A stretch of DNA of 64,000 bases, taken from the NCBI GenBank assembly GCA_029204225.1, contig CM055108.1, forward strand, positions 2,234,668 to 2,298,667, read 5' to 3'. Below, in pieces: positions 24,500 through 37,087 of this stretch (its first letter is position 1; the number at the start of each line of letters is the position of its first letter). This stretch comes from Diphasiastrum complanatum (Eukaryota; Streptophyta; Lycopodiopsida; Lycopodiales; Lycopodiaceae). The position numbers were made by a program, and so were the translations under genes. A model generated the notes under the pieces. The model did not search any database, had not been told where the DNA came from, and worked only from the letters and a program-made list of their open reading frames with translations.

Positions 24500-27410
24500 A
24501 TATGCAGTTTATCACAGCGAGATGAATTACATTCAGATCAATCTAGCGATGAAGACAATACTCAAGTTAACAGGGTAAGTAATAAACATGCATGTGTTCT
24601 TGTTCATAAAAACTTTGTTATTATAAGTTAAAATATTGTGCAAAGTGACATGTACTTGATTTTTGTTTCTCGTAGAGAAATTATTTTCAAAATAAAATAT
24701 GGTGCACATGCCTCAAGTGTGATGGACAGAAGATGCGTGAAAGACGCATTGTTGAAAATCATTTGTGGAAGTTTGGACAAAAAGAAGAAGGTCAACCATC
24801 GAATTTGGAAGACGTTGAGGTTTGTTAATTTTATTTGATTGTTTTTTATTATAATCTTCGTCAATCCATATATGTCACTTGTGAAATTTGTTTCATATGT
24901 GTAGCCAATACATCGAATGCCATTCCACGGAGTTGATCCATCCATGTTTAGTTACAATCAACGTCAAGTTTTGATAGACATGAGAAAATAAAGAATGAAA
25001 CAAATTGAAGAGGCAAACACAATTGGAAAAGAGAATAATCAACTTGATTCTAATGACTATGATGATGAGGTGCAACACGATGAAGCAATGCACAACATGT
25101 TTGAATCTTACTTTCAAACAAATGAGAATGATGATATGCATGCATCTTTTAATGGAAACGGAGATCACGAACAATTTGAGATGGATGAAGACGAGATTCT
25201 ATTGCGCAAGGAGGCAGACACTCCTCTATATCTTGGAGCATCCATTTCGAGACTAGCTACGTCAATTCTTATTCTAAACTTTCAAGCACCATACAAATGG
25301 AGTGACCGTAGCGTGACATCTTTATTCGGGTACTTAATGCATAACACAACTATTATATTTTATAGCATATTTACATTAAGTTAAATTTTTTTTCTTTCCT
25401 AACAATTCACATTGCTCTTTTTTTAGGTTGTTGCATCGAATACTTCCGAAAGAAAAAAAAGAAGCACAAAACACGATGACCGTGCTTGGAATGGATTGCG
25501 ACACACTACATGCATGTCCAGAAGACCATGTTCTATATAGAGGTGAGCATTCAAAAAAGCTTCAATGTCCAGTGTGTAACGCTTTACGTTTTCGAGATGA
25601 CATACAAGGGGATAAAGTGCCACGAAAAGTGTTACGACATTTTTCAATTATCCCGCGATTGCAACATTTATTTTGATGTAAATATTTGGCACAAGTAATC
25701 GATTGGCATGTCAAAAATTGATCTACGGATGATGTGATGCGAGTACCAAGTGATTCACCCGAGTTAAAAAACAAATCTCGTAATTTGAGATTTGGCCTTT
25801 CTATGGATGGCGTAAATCCTTTTAGCGTTCAAGCGTCAACTTGGTCCACATGGCCAGTTGTGCTCATTAATTACAACATACCTCCATGGTTGAGTATTAA
25901 AATGGGACACTTGTTATTGGCTTTAAACATCACGACGTTAATTTTTCATGGAATGAATCCATTGATGGTATGAAACGGTTGTCTATTTTTCATAAATTAT
26001 CCTATTGGAGGAATGTATTGATAAACCATCTATTGGATCCTATGCACATATTCAAAAACGTCGGTGAATCCTTATGGAACCACATCATTGGCATAAAAGA
26101 CAACTCCGCAGCTCGTATAGATCTACAAGCGACCGATGTGAAAAGACCCTATTGGATTCAAAACACCAAAGGTGGAGATGAGATTCTACCTAGCGTGCCG
26201 TGGATTCTTACAAAAGAGCAACTCTCATATGTTAAACATGTCATAAAACAAATGAGAACTCCAACAGGCTATGCACATTCTTTATGCAAGTCATTTACCA
26301 AAGATGGTAAATTAAGTGGATTGAAATCACATGATTGGCATAAGATGTTGCAATTCATACTTCCACTTTCTATTCGAGGTCTCTTCAACAATGGTGTATG
26401 AAATATGCTTTACAATTTGTCATCGATGATTAGGTTTGTATATTTTTTTAAGCACTTGTATAAATATGTGATATTTCAATTTTTTTTATGTGTTAAACAA
26501 CCTGATGTACTATCAATCTTGCAGGTGGATTTCCTCAAAAGAAATAAAAAATAGTGAATTGGATTCCATGAAAATCCAAATGATATAAATGGTATGTTTG
26601 TTGGAAAGAGATTTTCCAGCTTCTTTTTTGGATATACAAGTTCATCTTCTAGTGCATTTGGTCGAAGAAGTATCAATTGTAGGACCTGTGCACACAAGAT
26701 GGATGTTCTACCTTGAGTGCTTTATGAAAGTTTTGAAGGGCTTTGTGAGACAAAAGGCAAGGCCAGAAGGTAGCATTGCATAAAGTTGGCTTGTACAGGA
26801 ATCTTTGTTTTATATCACCGAAATAATCTCACAATTGCATCCTGCAAGTCCAAGAATGTGGTGTGAAGAAGAAGATGAACATGTTAAGGGTGAAGTACCA
26901 CAAGGAAATGGTGTGCAAAAAAGACTTTCACCTCAATTAAAAGAGAAAATTGACACATTCATATTATATAATTGTGGACAAATGGAAAAGTGGATTTGAG
27001 GGTATGAAGAAGCCAAAAAGGAAAGAAACATAACATTGAAACGAAGAAGAAATATCAATCGAAGAAGAAGAAGGGCATTGGAGAACGACGAACCTTTGGA
27101 GCCTTTACCTTCAAAATGCTCTCATGAATGGGTTTTTGATACGATGCTAAAAGCATCTAAAAACGGAGAAGAAGTGACCGAATTAGAATGGGAATCTGTT
27201 CGCGGATGTGGATGGAAGGTTAGTGTAATATTTTTTATGTAAAGTTTTGTTTTTGTACTACTCAATATATGAATAGTATTTACACACATTTGTTTTTTGT
27301 TTTTTGTGTTTTAGTATACATCATACACTGCCATGTGGGCATATGGACACCATTACCATGTTGAGAGAGTTGACAACAAGCTACGTACATATGATTGTGG
27401 TATAATAACC
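24500..27410 (+). pseudogene. CACTA (En/Spm) transposase, TnpD/tnp2 type, multi-exon and decayed
   Basis: Blocks in order: a DQSSDEDNTQVNR segment (24515-24572); a transposase-associated zinc domain (WCTCLKC, ENHLWKFG; 24690-24790); acidic stretch (25000-25220); Transposase_21 start (PLYLGASISRLATSI, APYKWSDRSV; 25218-25315); then after an intron-like gap GMDCDTLHACPEDHVLY and CPVCNALRFRDD (25490-25605). Next come NLRFGLSMDGVNPF and STWPVVLINYNIPPW (25785-25900), LLDPMHIFKNVGESLW (26030-26085), LKSHDWHKMLQFILPL (26320-26370), a DUF4218 domain (HLLVHLVEEVSIVGPVHTRW, KARPEGSIA; 26640-26780) and AYGHHYHVERVDNKLRTYDC (27340-27400). Intron-like breaks plus true frameshifts (near 25670 and 26400-26590) show a relic. 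The terminal CACTA inverted repeats were not found. Its 3' end is fused to copia sequence at about 27410. Confidence 0.88.
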
Positions 27411-29868
27411 AACTTTTTGGATGCTCAAAATTCAAATGATGATGCTTTTGTGATGTCTTCATGTATGCTTGTTAATAATGGGGATCTAGATCCTTGGTGG
27501 ATTAATAGTGGAGCAAGTTCACACATGACTTTTCACAAAGAGTAACTTCACTACTTTGTTGGCATATGAAGATGACAAGAAGGTGATCTACATGGCCAAT
27601 GATGGTGAGTGTGCAATCAAAGGGACTGGCAAAATTCTCATTTCTCTCTCTACAAATAGGAATGTTCATTTGAAGGATGTTTTGTTCATACCTTCCATTA
27701 CCAAGAATTTACTTAGTATGAGTCAATTGCTAAGTAAGGTTTCAAAGTTGAGTTTGATGGAGATGCTTGCATGATCAAAAGGAAGGATATCTTGATTGCA
27801 AAAGGTAAAAGGCAAGGAAAGTTGTTCAAACTAGATGCTTGTGTTATTGCTAACCAAGTTGGATTTGTGGGAAGTGAGCAATTACCTATTCAAGAGGTTT
27901 GGCATAAAAGGATGGGGCACCTCAACTTCAAGTCATTGGAGGTAATGGCTAGAAAACAAGTTGTGATTGGTCTTCCAAAATCCTTAAGTAGTATCAATCA
28001 TGTTTATGAGTCTTGTGCTTTGTCAAAGTCACATAGAGTACCTTATTCTAGATCTACAAGCCTTTTCAAGTTGTGCATTCGGATATTCATCGAATTACTA
28101 CAATTAGGCAATAGTGGAGCTAAGATACATGTAACATTCATTGATGATTTTAGTATATTTTGTTGGGTCTATCTACTAAAGAGCAAGTATGAAGTGTATG
28201 ATGTCTTTGTTAAGTTCAATAATGCAAGAGGACCAATTTTCCACAAGGATCAAGTGCTTAAGGAGTGACAATGGTGGAGAGTACATATCTGCCAAGTTCA
28301 AGGCCTTTTGTGATGAGCATGGGACCAGGAGGGAGTATACAATATCAAGGAACCCACAACAAAATGGAGTGACTGAGAGGAAGAATAGGACTTTATGTGA
28401 AAGTGCCAAAGCCATGAGATTAAGTGCTAACCTTGATAAGCCATTTTGGGATCAAGCTTTGTTGTGTGCTAATTTGTTGTGCAATAGGTGGCCGAGTGTC
28501 ATTTTGGATGAAAGGACACCTTTTGAGATGCTATTCAAGAGGAGGATGAGTGTCAACTTTCTTAGATTTTTGGATGCACATGCTATTTCAATATAATTCT
28601 TGATGATAGGACCAAGGAGGATCCATATTCAAGGAAAGGTATATTTGTTGGATGTAGTGAGGTGAGTAAAGCCTACAAGGTTTACATTCATTCTACTATT
28701 AAGATGATTATTGGTAGAGATATCATTTTTTATGAGAAAAACATTCCAAAAGTGTATTCAAGCATTATTGATGGTGACATGGATGGATCTAACATTCTTG
28801 ATGTTGATGTAAAGGATCCTACTTTAGATGGTGATGGTGGTGGACCTTCATCAAGTCAAAAGCCAAGGAGAACATTAAGGGAAAGACAAATGACTTCAAG
28901 GCTCACATATGATGAGAAAGATAAGCCAGTTGTTTGAGGTACACACTTTGCTTTCCTAACCTCTTTTGATGAACCTACATGTGTAGATGAAGCAAGGAAC
29001 AAAGAGGAGAGGATCCAAGCAATGGATCTTGAGTATCAAGCTCTTATGAAGAATGGAACATGGAGATTGGTGGAGTTATCTAAGGGAAGAAAGCTATTGG
29101 ATGTAAATGGATCTTCAAGGTGAAGACACACCAAGATGGATCTATCAACAAGTACAAGGCAAATTGGTGGTGTTACAGCCCTAATGGGGGCTTGGAGCAT
29201 TAGGGCTTGGACCATTGGATGTAGGGACTAGGATAATAATCGAGTAGGACCATGAGGCCATGCCTGCATGTGGTATAGGCATGTATGTTGCATCTTGGTA
29301 TGGGATAGGGCATACATGCACTGTGCTTATGCATGGGTCTTGACTGTTATGGGTCAGAGGTATCTACATGCAATGGACATGCATGGAGGATTGGTATGAT
29401 CAGTTAGAATGCTTTCATGTGGATTCGGTGCATGGGTAGGTGGGGTTGGCTATATCTCTATATATACCCTCACCAGTGTCTATGAGGATCATTGCAGAGT
29501 CTGTAACCATTATGTTGTTAGTCTATGAAGCACTATTTCTATAGCTTGCCTATCTCTAGATTGCTTGTGGGCTAGACTGGTATTGGGTCTAGGTTTCATG
29601 GGGACAGTTTTTTCTATTGCAATTCCTCCTTGGCATTCTAGGAGGCACTATCTCGGTTGGGAGTCCTGGGGGATGTTTTAGGTGGCAAAAGGATATGCTC
29701 AAGAACATGGTATTGACTATGATGAAACCTTTGCATCCATGGCAAAGATGGTAAGCATTCGGGTCATCATCTCTCTTGCTACTCATTATGGATGGGATCT
29801 ATGGCAATTGGACATTACAAATGATTTTTGAATGGTGATCTTGAGGAGGAAGTGTGCATGGAGCAACT
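27411..29868 (+). pseudogene. Copia pol relic (protease to RT), same family as 41117-44818
   Basis: Starts inside the gag-pol linker. Blocks: protease DPWWINSGASSHMTFHKE (27480-27545; DSGA changed to NSGA, then a stop), pre-integrase WHKRMGHLNF (27900), integrase core (HVTFIDDFS, LRSDNGGEY), GVTERKNRTLCESAKAMRL (28360-28420), a frameshift near 28570, the linker to KYKA (about 29155), then VAKGYAQEHGIDYDETFA (29685-29740) and LATHYGWDLWQLDI. RT is cut off at about 29868 by another LTR. A 511-bp element (29171-29681) splits the RT. Nucleotide similarity to 43190-44190 is high throughout the shared part. Confidence 0.88.
29171..29681 (+). mobile_element. Solo-LTR-like insertion with 5-bp target duplication
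   Basis: Starts TGTTACAGCC and ends GGATGTTTTA. It is flanked by perfect GGTGG copies at 29166-29170 and 29682-29686. Removing the insert and one GGTGG restores the copia RT reading ...YKA-L-VAKGYAQ. It contains a TATA-like CTATATATACCC near 29455 and no coding frame, as expected for an LTR left after recombination. No second copy is clear in the window; 34976-35339 has similar composition. Confidence 0.8.
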
Positions 29869-30420
29869 TGAGAGCTAGATTTCACGCAAACTTTCATGCA
29901 CAGCTCTATTGTTTCTAGTATTTTTCTTTCTACTCTACTCGCTACGCTTCTTTCTTCGTCTCTTACAAATATTTCTGTCTATTCAGATCTTCATTTATGA
30001 TCCAGAAAGGATAGTTTATACCTCCACGGTGTGGAGTTTACAAGATGGCTAAACATAGAAATCACAAGACTAGTTATCGCTAATCAACTAATCAGTTAGT
30101 CTCTATCATTGCCACTCATTTCACCTGGGCATGAAGTCTACGACTCCAAGCCCATTGAGTTGCCAGCTGGCAGCATGAAAGATTCCCCTTTGTTTGTTTC
30201 GTTTCCTTTGTTTGTCTTCGCTCCTTTCGTTTCTTTCATAATCTTTCGTTTTGTGTTCCTTTGAGGTTTGTGATCCTGGAGGTATGTTTACAATTCACGA
30301 ATGATTCGCAAATCGTTCTTGCTTTGAGTCAAGGCACGTTGACTGTTGCGAATTATTCTCGTTTGATCTTCGCTTCGTGTTCGTGTTGCGACAAAGTTGC
30401 AGGAGTTCACAGATTTTGAC
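29869..30420 (-). repeat. 3' LTR of a minus-strand copia element
   Basis: The right end ...GATTTTGACA is followed on the minus strand by the purine tract TTTAAGAGGGAG, the layout of a copia 3' LTR (TGTCAAAATC in element sense). A TATA-like motif GTATAAACTATCC lies on the minus strand near 30015. The left end is probably at TGAGAGCTAG (29869), where the preceding copia RT breaks. It holds several TTCGCGAA-like words near 30295-30350. Confidence 0.65.
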
Positions 30421-30715
30421 ACTCCCTCTTAAACCTTGCAGCTTTGTACGTTTAATCCAATTGTCTTTCTTTGCTTGGCAAAGAGTGGCTTGTCAAGCGG
30501 TTTCATGAGCAAATCTGCAATCATGTCTTCAAATTTTATATACTAGACCTGGAGCTCTCCTTTTGAGATCAAATCTCGAATGTGATGGTTCAGAGGTATG
30601 TGTTTTGTCTTTGAATGAATCTTCTTCCCTCATGTATGAATGGATTTCGATGTTGCTTGCCTTTCCCACATGCTTCGCAGAACTCAGTTTCGGGCCTTGA
30701 AATCTCGCATGATTG
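30421..30715 (-). pseudogene. Copia RNase H C-terminal fragment
   Basis: Minus-strand translation over frameshifts gives NIEIHSYMREE (RNase H tail), EDMIADLLMKPLDKPLFAKQ and LREGVSK (copia C-terminus), ending at the polypurine tract and LTR. The rest of the element to the right is replaced by another LTR-like segment near 30716. Confidence 0.7.
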
Positions 30716-31180
30716 TGTTGATCCATAAGAAATTAACGGTTACAACTCGTAACCATCAATGGTGATCATAGAAAAATTCAAATCCACTAATAAAGGCATG
30801 TTCCACATTATTGGCATTCTATTACAAGGCATATGGGATGATAGTTGACACATACCCATCAATGGCAACATACCATGCAAGTATTGGGCCCAACAACCTT
30901 TTGCAGGCTACATAGAATCCTATGGCCAGTTTGCATTTTTCTTTTGTTTTCTCATTATTGTTTTCATTACTTAATTTATTATTCTTTTATAGCAACTATA
31001 TTTTTCAAAACCAAAATATATTGTACATATAGTTTTTCACTATGGCAACCCATGCATGGCCCAAGTTGTCGTTGACGGGACGCGTGTCTCGTCGACTCAC
31101 CTCGTGGCTAGGCCAACTGGTTCTTATCCATTGATAGGACACATAGTACAGTAACACAGTAGTTCTACTTTTAATTCTAA
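30716..31180 (-). repeat. Probable 3' LTR of the next minus-strand copia fragment
   Basis: On the minus strand the purine tract TTTTAGGGAGAGAG (about 31181-31194) precedes TTAGAATTAAAAG, typical of a copia LTR start. Coding sequence begins just to the right. The left end at TGTTGATCC (30716) is a guess. Confidence 0.45.
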
Positions 31181-31194
31181 CTCTCTCCCTAAAA

Positions 31195-32400
31195 GTAGAA
31201 TCTACTTTTTATACATCCATATACATAGCATCAAAGTTAACAAACTTTAAGTACATAAAGCTTTGATCTGAATTTATCAAACTTTTCTCTAATGAGTGAC
31301 TTAGTGAAATTGTCAGCAGCCTCTCACGTATAAAGTGATATTGAATCTTGATGTGTTTGGTTCTCGCATGGAACACCGGATATTTTGCTAGCTGAATGCC
31401 ACTCTGACTGTCACTATGTATAATCATGGGATTTTCCTGTCTCATGCCAACCTCATCCAAGATTTGCCTCAACCATATGGCTTCTTGTGTTGCGCTACAC
31501 ATTGCCTTATACTCTACTTCTGTTGTGGATAGAGCAACTGTACTTTGCTTCTTACTAGACTAGGAAAAGCAACTGCCACAAAGTTGGAATACATACCCTG
31601 TGGTGGATCTATGATCATCATAGTCACCTCCCCAATCCGCATCCACATAGCCACATAACTCAGGTAAATCTTCATGCTTCCTGTACACGAAGCCATAATT
31701 GAAAGTGGCTTTGACATATCACAAAATGCATTTGGCTGTCTTCCAATGCCTTTTCGTAGGTGCTGCCATAAACTGACTTACAATACTAGTGGCATAGCAT
31801 ATATGTGGTCTAGTCATGTTAAGGTAAATTAAGCTCCCTACTAACTACCTATACAATGTAGCATCAAATGGCTGTGATTCGTCAAGCTTAGAAAGCTTTT
31901 TACCTGGCTCACTATGAGTGTTCACTAGCTTACAATCTTGTAGCCTGAACCTTTGCAACTCTCTGAAATACTTCACATGTGTTAGACCCACCTCATGTCC
32001 TTTTTGCCACACCTCCACTCCAAGGCAATCATGCATTAGGTTGAGATTTGTCATCTCGAATTATTCCATGAAATCTTTCTTGATCATATCTATCATCTCT
32101 TGATTATTTCCCGTAATAATCAAGTCATCAACATAAAGAGCAACCAAAGCAATCATACCATCAAAGCATAAGACATAAAGACTTGGATCAAAGTGTGTTC
32201 TCACCATCCCCTTAGAGCAAAAGTAGGCATCAATCATATTGTACCACGCACGTGGTGCCTGTTTGAGACCATAAAGTGCTTACTTCAAGTGACATACTTT
32301 ATTCTCATGTCCTTTCACTATAAAGCCTTCAGGTTGATCCATGAACACTCTTCTTCTAACTCACCATTTAGCAATGGTCGATTCAGGAAGAAGATTTTAG
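31195..32400 (-). pseudogene. Copia reverse transcriptase-RNase H fragment
   Basis: Right to left: LNGELEEE-like start near 32360, GLKQAPRAWY-type region, the catalytic LYVDDLIITGNN (YVDD at 32124-32135), MTNLNLMHDCLGVEVWQ and PFDATLYR (31860-32050), then RNase H with EAIWLRQILDEVG, HSDSQSGIQLAK and ARTKHIKIQYHF (31310-31490). Several frame changes and stops (for example near 31560 and 31850). Gag, protease and integrase are absent. It belongs to a different copia lineage from 27411-29868. Confidence 0.88.
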
Positions 32401-33840
32401 GAATCTATCTAAATCGACATCTGTGAATGGAGTTTCATATTCTCCTGACTTAACCGTGAGAATTTCTGGAGAATAATTTTATTATCCTAACTGCTATGTC
32501 AATGTGATTGGATCCATGGATTTAGGATTGGCTATAGAATACCATTCTTCACGGTAATTTTCTCCAGGCTTGTGCCCTACAATGGGAATTTGATTTCTTG
32601 GTACACTGTGCTTTGTAGTTTAATTCTGGAAAAGAAATGTTCCCAGAGTTACGGTAATTTTTACGGTTCTTCCTTTTTGACTCAATTGTGCACCAATAGG
32701 TTATCCTAAAAGATTTTGATCTTTAGGATTGAGGAAACTAAAGCTTTTCAGATACTTGTTAAAGTGAATAATGGAATAAGGTCATAATTTTTGAAAGATA
32801 GCTTTATATTTGAGTATCGAATATTGTAAAGAGTACTCGGATCCAAATATTATTGATTTCCATTCATTTCAGGCAACTTTAACGAAGTAATGGAGCTGGT
32901 GTGGTCAAAAGGGAAGTAGCCTAACATTTACTTGTGTCAAAGGAATTTTCGGAGACCTTCGCTAATGAAATTTTTTGGGTGATTGAAAAATCTTAGGGAG
33001 GAAGAAAATGAGACACATAAGTAGGCAAAGGTGATAGTGTTGTGTAATTTGGATTGGTTAATAATCATGTTTGTAAATTGCATAGCACTAGTGTTTTGAA
33101 TTCATTAAGTTGAATTTATTTTGAATATTTATAGGACCAAGAGTTGACCCTATTTTGTTATGGAAAATTGTGACATGGAATGAGAATGACACTTGGTTCA
33201 CATTTGTACTGTAATGAGCCTTCTTCCTAAGAGTTAAAACTCTCAGATGGCGGAAATTTGAGAATGATAGTACCAACCAGATGGGTTGTTTATGTGATGG
33301 TAAAGCCATGTGCAGATTCTTGTAAAATCACAATTTTGAGCTTGATTATTATGATCCATTAGAAACAAATTTGGGGGTACTCTAATATTTGGTGGGATAG
33401 ATTTGTGCATATCTGGTATTGGAAATCTAGATGGAGTTTCGAGATCTTTGGATTATTGGATAAAGTAGTTAATGATCTTGAAGAAACTTGTTGGATTTAT
33501 CCTAGTCTCCTAAATCCCAGTTTTAATCTGTCTTCATTCATGCTGCATATTTTTCTAACATTGTCATGCAGTCTGTATTTTTACATGCAATTTTGCACAA
33601 ACAAAGAAAAGGCGAATGAATCGCGACATTGTGTTCTTACACAGGTCATGGTGTCAGGCAAAAAGGGGACACTACCTTACTGAATGCCAAAGGTGCTCTA
33701 ACAGATAAGGCACCATGTAAATCTTATCCTAAGGCCATTCGTAAGAGTGACGCACTTTTGCGTCATCACCAACATTCACTTCGGTACTGGCTGACGTCAC
33801 ACCCTTTTCACCTTCACCCCATGCAGTTGAGCTAATAGAT
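32401..33840. other. Unassigned DNA
   Basis: No family motif on either strand; open frames are under 100 codons. The left edge follows directly on truncated copia RT. Confidence 0.45.
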
Positions 33841-34500
33841 TGGACAACGATTGTAGCCACTCACGATCTCCTAGAAATAGCACATCCACTCTGTACTTTC
33901 GCATCTGCACACCTGTAATATTATGTATATATATTGGATATCATCTGCGTATTCGATGATGATGATCAGATAATCAAGTGAGTTAAGAAGAGACTAAGAG
34001 AAGAGGTTTCATTCCTCATTATAGACAAAAATAAGCATTGTAGGGCACGCGGTTTCGTCCGCTACAGTCTTGTGCTCTACCACATAATTGACTTGTATAC
34101 TTCATATACTTAATCTGACACAGTTCATTTGTTCTGCGTTCTAGATCTGTCAATATTGATATGCTTATTCTTCATTCTGTCTGACCTTTCTTGTTGCTCC
34201 TTCTGGTAATAGACGATTAACTTTTAGTCTTGTCTTTCGCAAATAATTCGCGACTAATTATCAGTCGAGCATAGTCTAGCTCTTTGCGAATCATTCGCGA
34301 TAGATAATTTGTCTTGCAATTCGTGACAAATTATTCATCTAGCGCTTCATCCATTTAAATGTTTGGCTACAATGATAGGCATAGTCATGCTTAGGGAGAG
34401 AGTCAAATAACTCATTCCGCTGCACACGAACATTTTCTGTTCGAGTTCGCTTCTCGTTCGTTTCTTGTTCGTGTTCGTCATTTATTCTTCCTCCCTCTCT
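33841..34500. repeat. LTR-like segment with repeated TTCGCGA words
   Basis: A TATA-like TATATATATTGG lies near 33928, and TTCGCAAATAATTCGCGAC, TTTGCGAATCATTCGCGA and AATTCGTGACAAATTATTC fall within 34225-34345. The words partly pair with each other as inverted repeats. Similar words occur in the LTR at 29869-30420 (TTCACGAATGATTCGCAAA), so this is probably an LTR relative. No PBS or coding region proves it. Confidence 0.4.
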
Positions 34501-35339
34501 TCTAACAGAACTGAATTCCTTGTACCATTTTAATTATAGATACTGGATATCTATTGGTATACTTCAGCTATATTGAATGTTTCCTTTTGGTTTTAAAGAA
34601 TAAGCTTAGGTCATTTCGACTGTATATGAACAAGATTTCTCGTCCATACTGGGGTCAATGCCTAGTGGTATTCTTAGATGAATTGTCGTCTATTGTAAAA
34701 ACTTAAGGAAATGGAGAATTCAATAGTTGGAGGTATCTTTCTAGAAAATGGTTGAAGATTGGACCCTATATTGGATATAGGATGGTCAGATAGTCTTTTT
34801 GATTTTTCGATGGTCGGATCTAAAAGCAAAGGGCTTTCTTGGAGAGAAAACTGGTGGTATGGGACATCAGTGATTTCAAAGAGACTAAGGACATGGAATA
34901 GTCCTAATATGGTAGACCAGCCCTCCAGTGTTCGAGATTATTGGTCACGCCTAGATTTTATTCCACATTGAGGCCTGTTGGTGACTAATGACCTTGAGAG
35001 AACCCAGACCCTCTAATTGAGACATATGGAGTAGTGCATGTATGTGTGACTGATATAGGCAGGAGGTATGCATGAAGAGCTGTGACCTATTTATAGTTGA
35101 CCTACATGGGGATTGCATATGCTCATGCATAGGATTCTACTCTCTATATATGGAGGTAGTGATTATTCCATCGACAACTTGGTCTAGGTTACCTGATGAG
35201 GTCTTGTACTCTTGTTGTCACATTGGCATGGCTTGGGGACTAGATCCAGGAGGATTCTCCAGGAGGGATCTAGGTTTGGCTTCACAGTCTCTCTTGTGTT
35301 TTCTTATCCTCATCTTAGGGGATTGTCCCTAGTGGTCTT
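34501..35339. other. Unassigned DNA; possible LTR-like insert from about 34976
   Basis: The part from TGTTGGTGAC (34976) to CCCTAG (35332) ends exactly where a minus-strand copia integrase relic begins, contains a TATATATGG motif near 35145 and has no coding frame. This is LTR-like, but no target duplication was found. Confidence 0.35.
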
Positions 35340-36135
35340 TACATGGATCCTCCTTGATCCTATCATCAAGAGCAATGTTGACATAGCATGTGCATCCAAA
35401 GGTTCTTAAAAAGTTGACACTCGGCCTCCTCTTGAATAGCATTTCAAAAGGTGTCCTTCCATCCAAAATAGCACTCGACCACCTATTGCATAAGAAATTG
35501 GCACACAGCAAAGCTTGATCCCAAAATGCTTTGTCAAGATTAGCACTTAACCTCATAGCTTTAGCACTTTCACATAAAATCTTATTCTTCCTTTCAGCCA
35601 CTCCATTTTGTTGTGGGGTCCTTGATGTTGTATAAAGACCTTGAACTTGGTAGATATGTACTCACCACCATTGTCACTCCTCAAGCACTTGATCTTTGTG
35701 GAAAATTGGTTCTCCCTTGCATTCTTGAACTTGATAAAGACATCATACACTTCATCCTTGATCTTTAGTAGATAGATCCAACAAAATCTACTAAAATCAT
35801 CAATGAATGTTACATACATCTTAGCTCCACTATTGCTAATTGTAGTAAATCCATGAATATCTGAATGTACAAGTTGAAAAGGCTTTGTAGATTTAGATAT
35901 AGATCTAGTATAGGGTTGTCTATGTAACTTTGACAAAGCACAAGACTCACAAACATGGTTGATGCCACTTAAGGAACTTGGAAGACCTATCACAATCTTC
36001 TTCCTAGCCATTACCTCAATGACTTGAAGTTGAGGTGTCCCATCCTTTTATGCCAAACCTCTTGAATAGGTATTTTCTCCCTTGCAACACATCCAACTTG
36101 GTTAGCAATAACACAATCATCTAGTTTGAACAACA
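35340..36135 (-). pseudogene. Copia pre-integrase and integrase fragment
   Basis: Right to left: HKRMGHLN region, ARKKIVIGLPSSLSGINHVC, PFQLVHSDIHG, YVTFIDDFSRFCW, LRSDNGGEY, a one-base frameshift near 35600, then MAERKNKILCESAKAMRLSA and PFEMLFKRRPSVNFLRTFGC. It matches the copia families at 27411-29868 and 41117-44818 closely, but in the opposite orientation. It is cut at both ends and has no gag, protease or RT. Confidence 0.88.
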
Positions 36136-37087
36136 ACTAATCACAAGCATACCACAACAGACTATAATATACTCAAGATCCAAACCTTACTTATGTCTCA
36201 TACCATAAGCAAGATCCAAACCCTAATCATACTACCACAAGAAAGTACTCTACACACTAGTAGCAACACTAGAGCACAAGCAAGCAATCAAGAGAGATCT
36301 CCCCCCCCCAATGGGCACCATACTACCCTCATGTAGATGGCCCATGGACTATGGAGTTCCATGTCCATACAATGAAAGGGAGAGAAGCCTAGAAGAGTTA
36401 AAGAACCTCCAAGAACCTCCATAGACTTATGGAAGATCAAGAGACTCCTTTCATAACCTATGACTCTTTGAATGCCTTTCTTGTGGGAGTTGGGAGCTCG
36501 TTGGACCTATTGAAAGTGCACCCTCCTACTAGGTCCCAATGCCCAAGTTGTGCATGTATACTTTGGTCCTAGACCATTAAAGTGATATGGTTCAAGGTTG
36601 AGGCCTAAGGTTTAGAAAAATAGTCATCCAATGACTTTCTAACACCTCTCTAGGTTCCATACCACCATCCAAGGCATAGACACCTAATGGATTCAAAATG
36701 CCAAATTTAGATCGGTTATAGGTTCAGATCCTGAAAATTTGCATTTATGATAGTACCTGAGCAAAGGATGAACCTTCGTCAGATCTTGAAAACCTTCGCT
36801 GGATCAGTTCAGTACCTCATAAACCTTCGCCGAAATTTCTACAACCTATTTTTACAATGCTGAACAAGCTCGCAAATTTTGGTCCAGAACTGAACAGCCA
36901 AACTAGTACATTGTCTAATGGACCCTCCAAATTAGCCTATAAAAGGGCAAAATTCGATTTCATTTCTCACTTGTGCTAGCAAAGCTCTTGCCAAATTTTC
37001 CTGCAACCAAAGCTTCCCAAACCATCTATACTACTTTCTATTATACACTTGTGCCAAATACTTTTAGTTTCTGACAGTTTTTCATCA
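36136..37087 (+). promoter_or_regulatory. LTR-like or promoter-like region before the unidentified frame
   Basis: No coding content. It contains AACCTTCGC motifs (36774, 36793, 36830) with a CTCGCAAA variant near 36869, followed by a clear TATA box CCTATAAAAGGGC near 36935 and a pyrimidine-rich leader before ATG 37088. This could be an LTR U3/R region or a host promoter. Confidence 0.4.
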
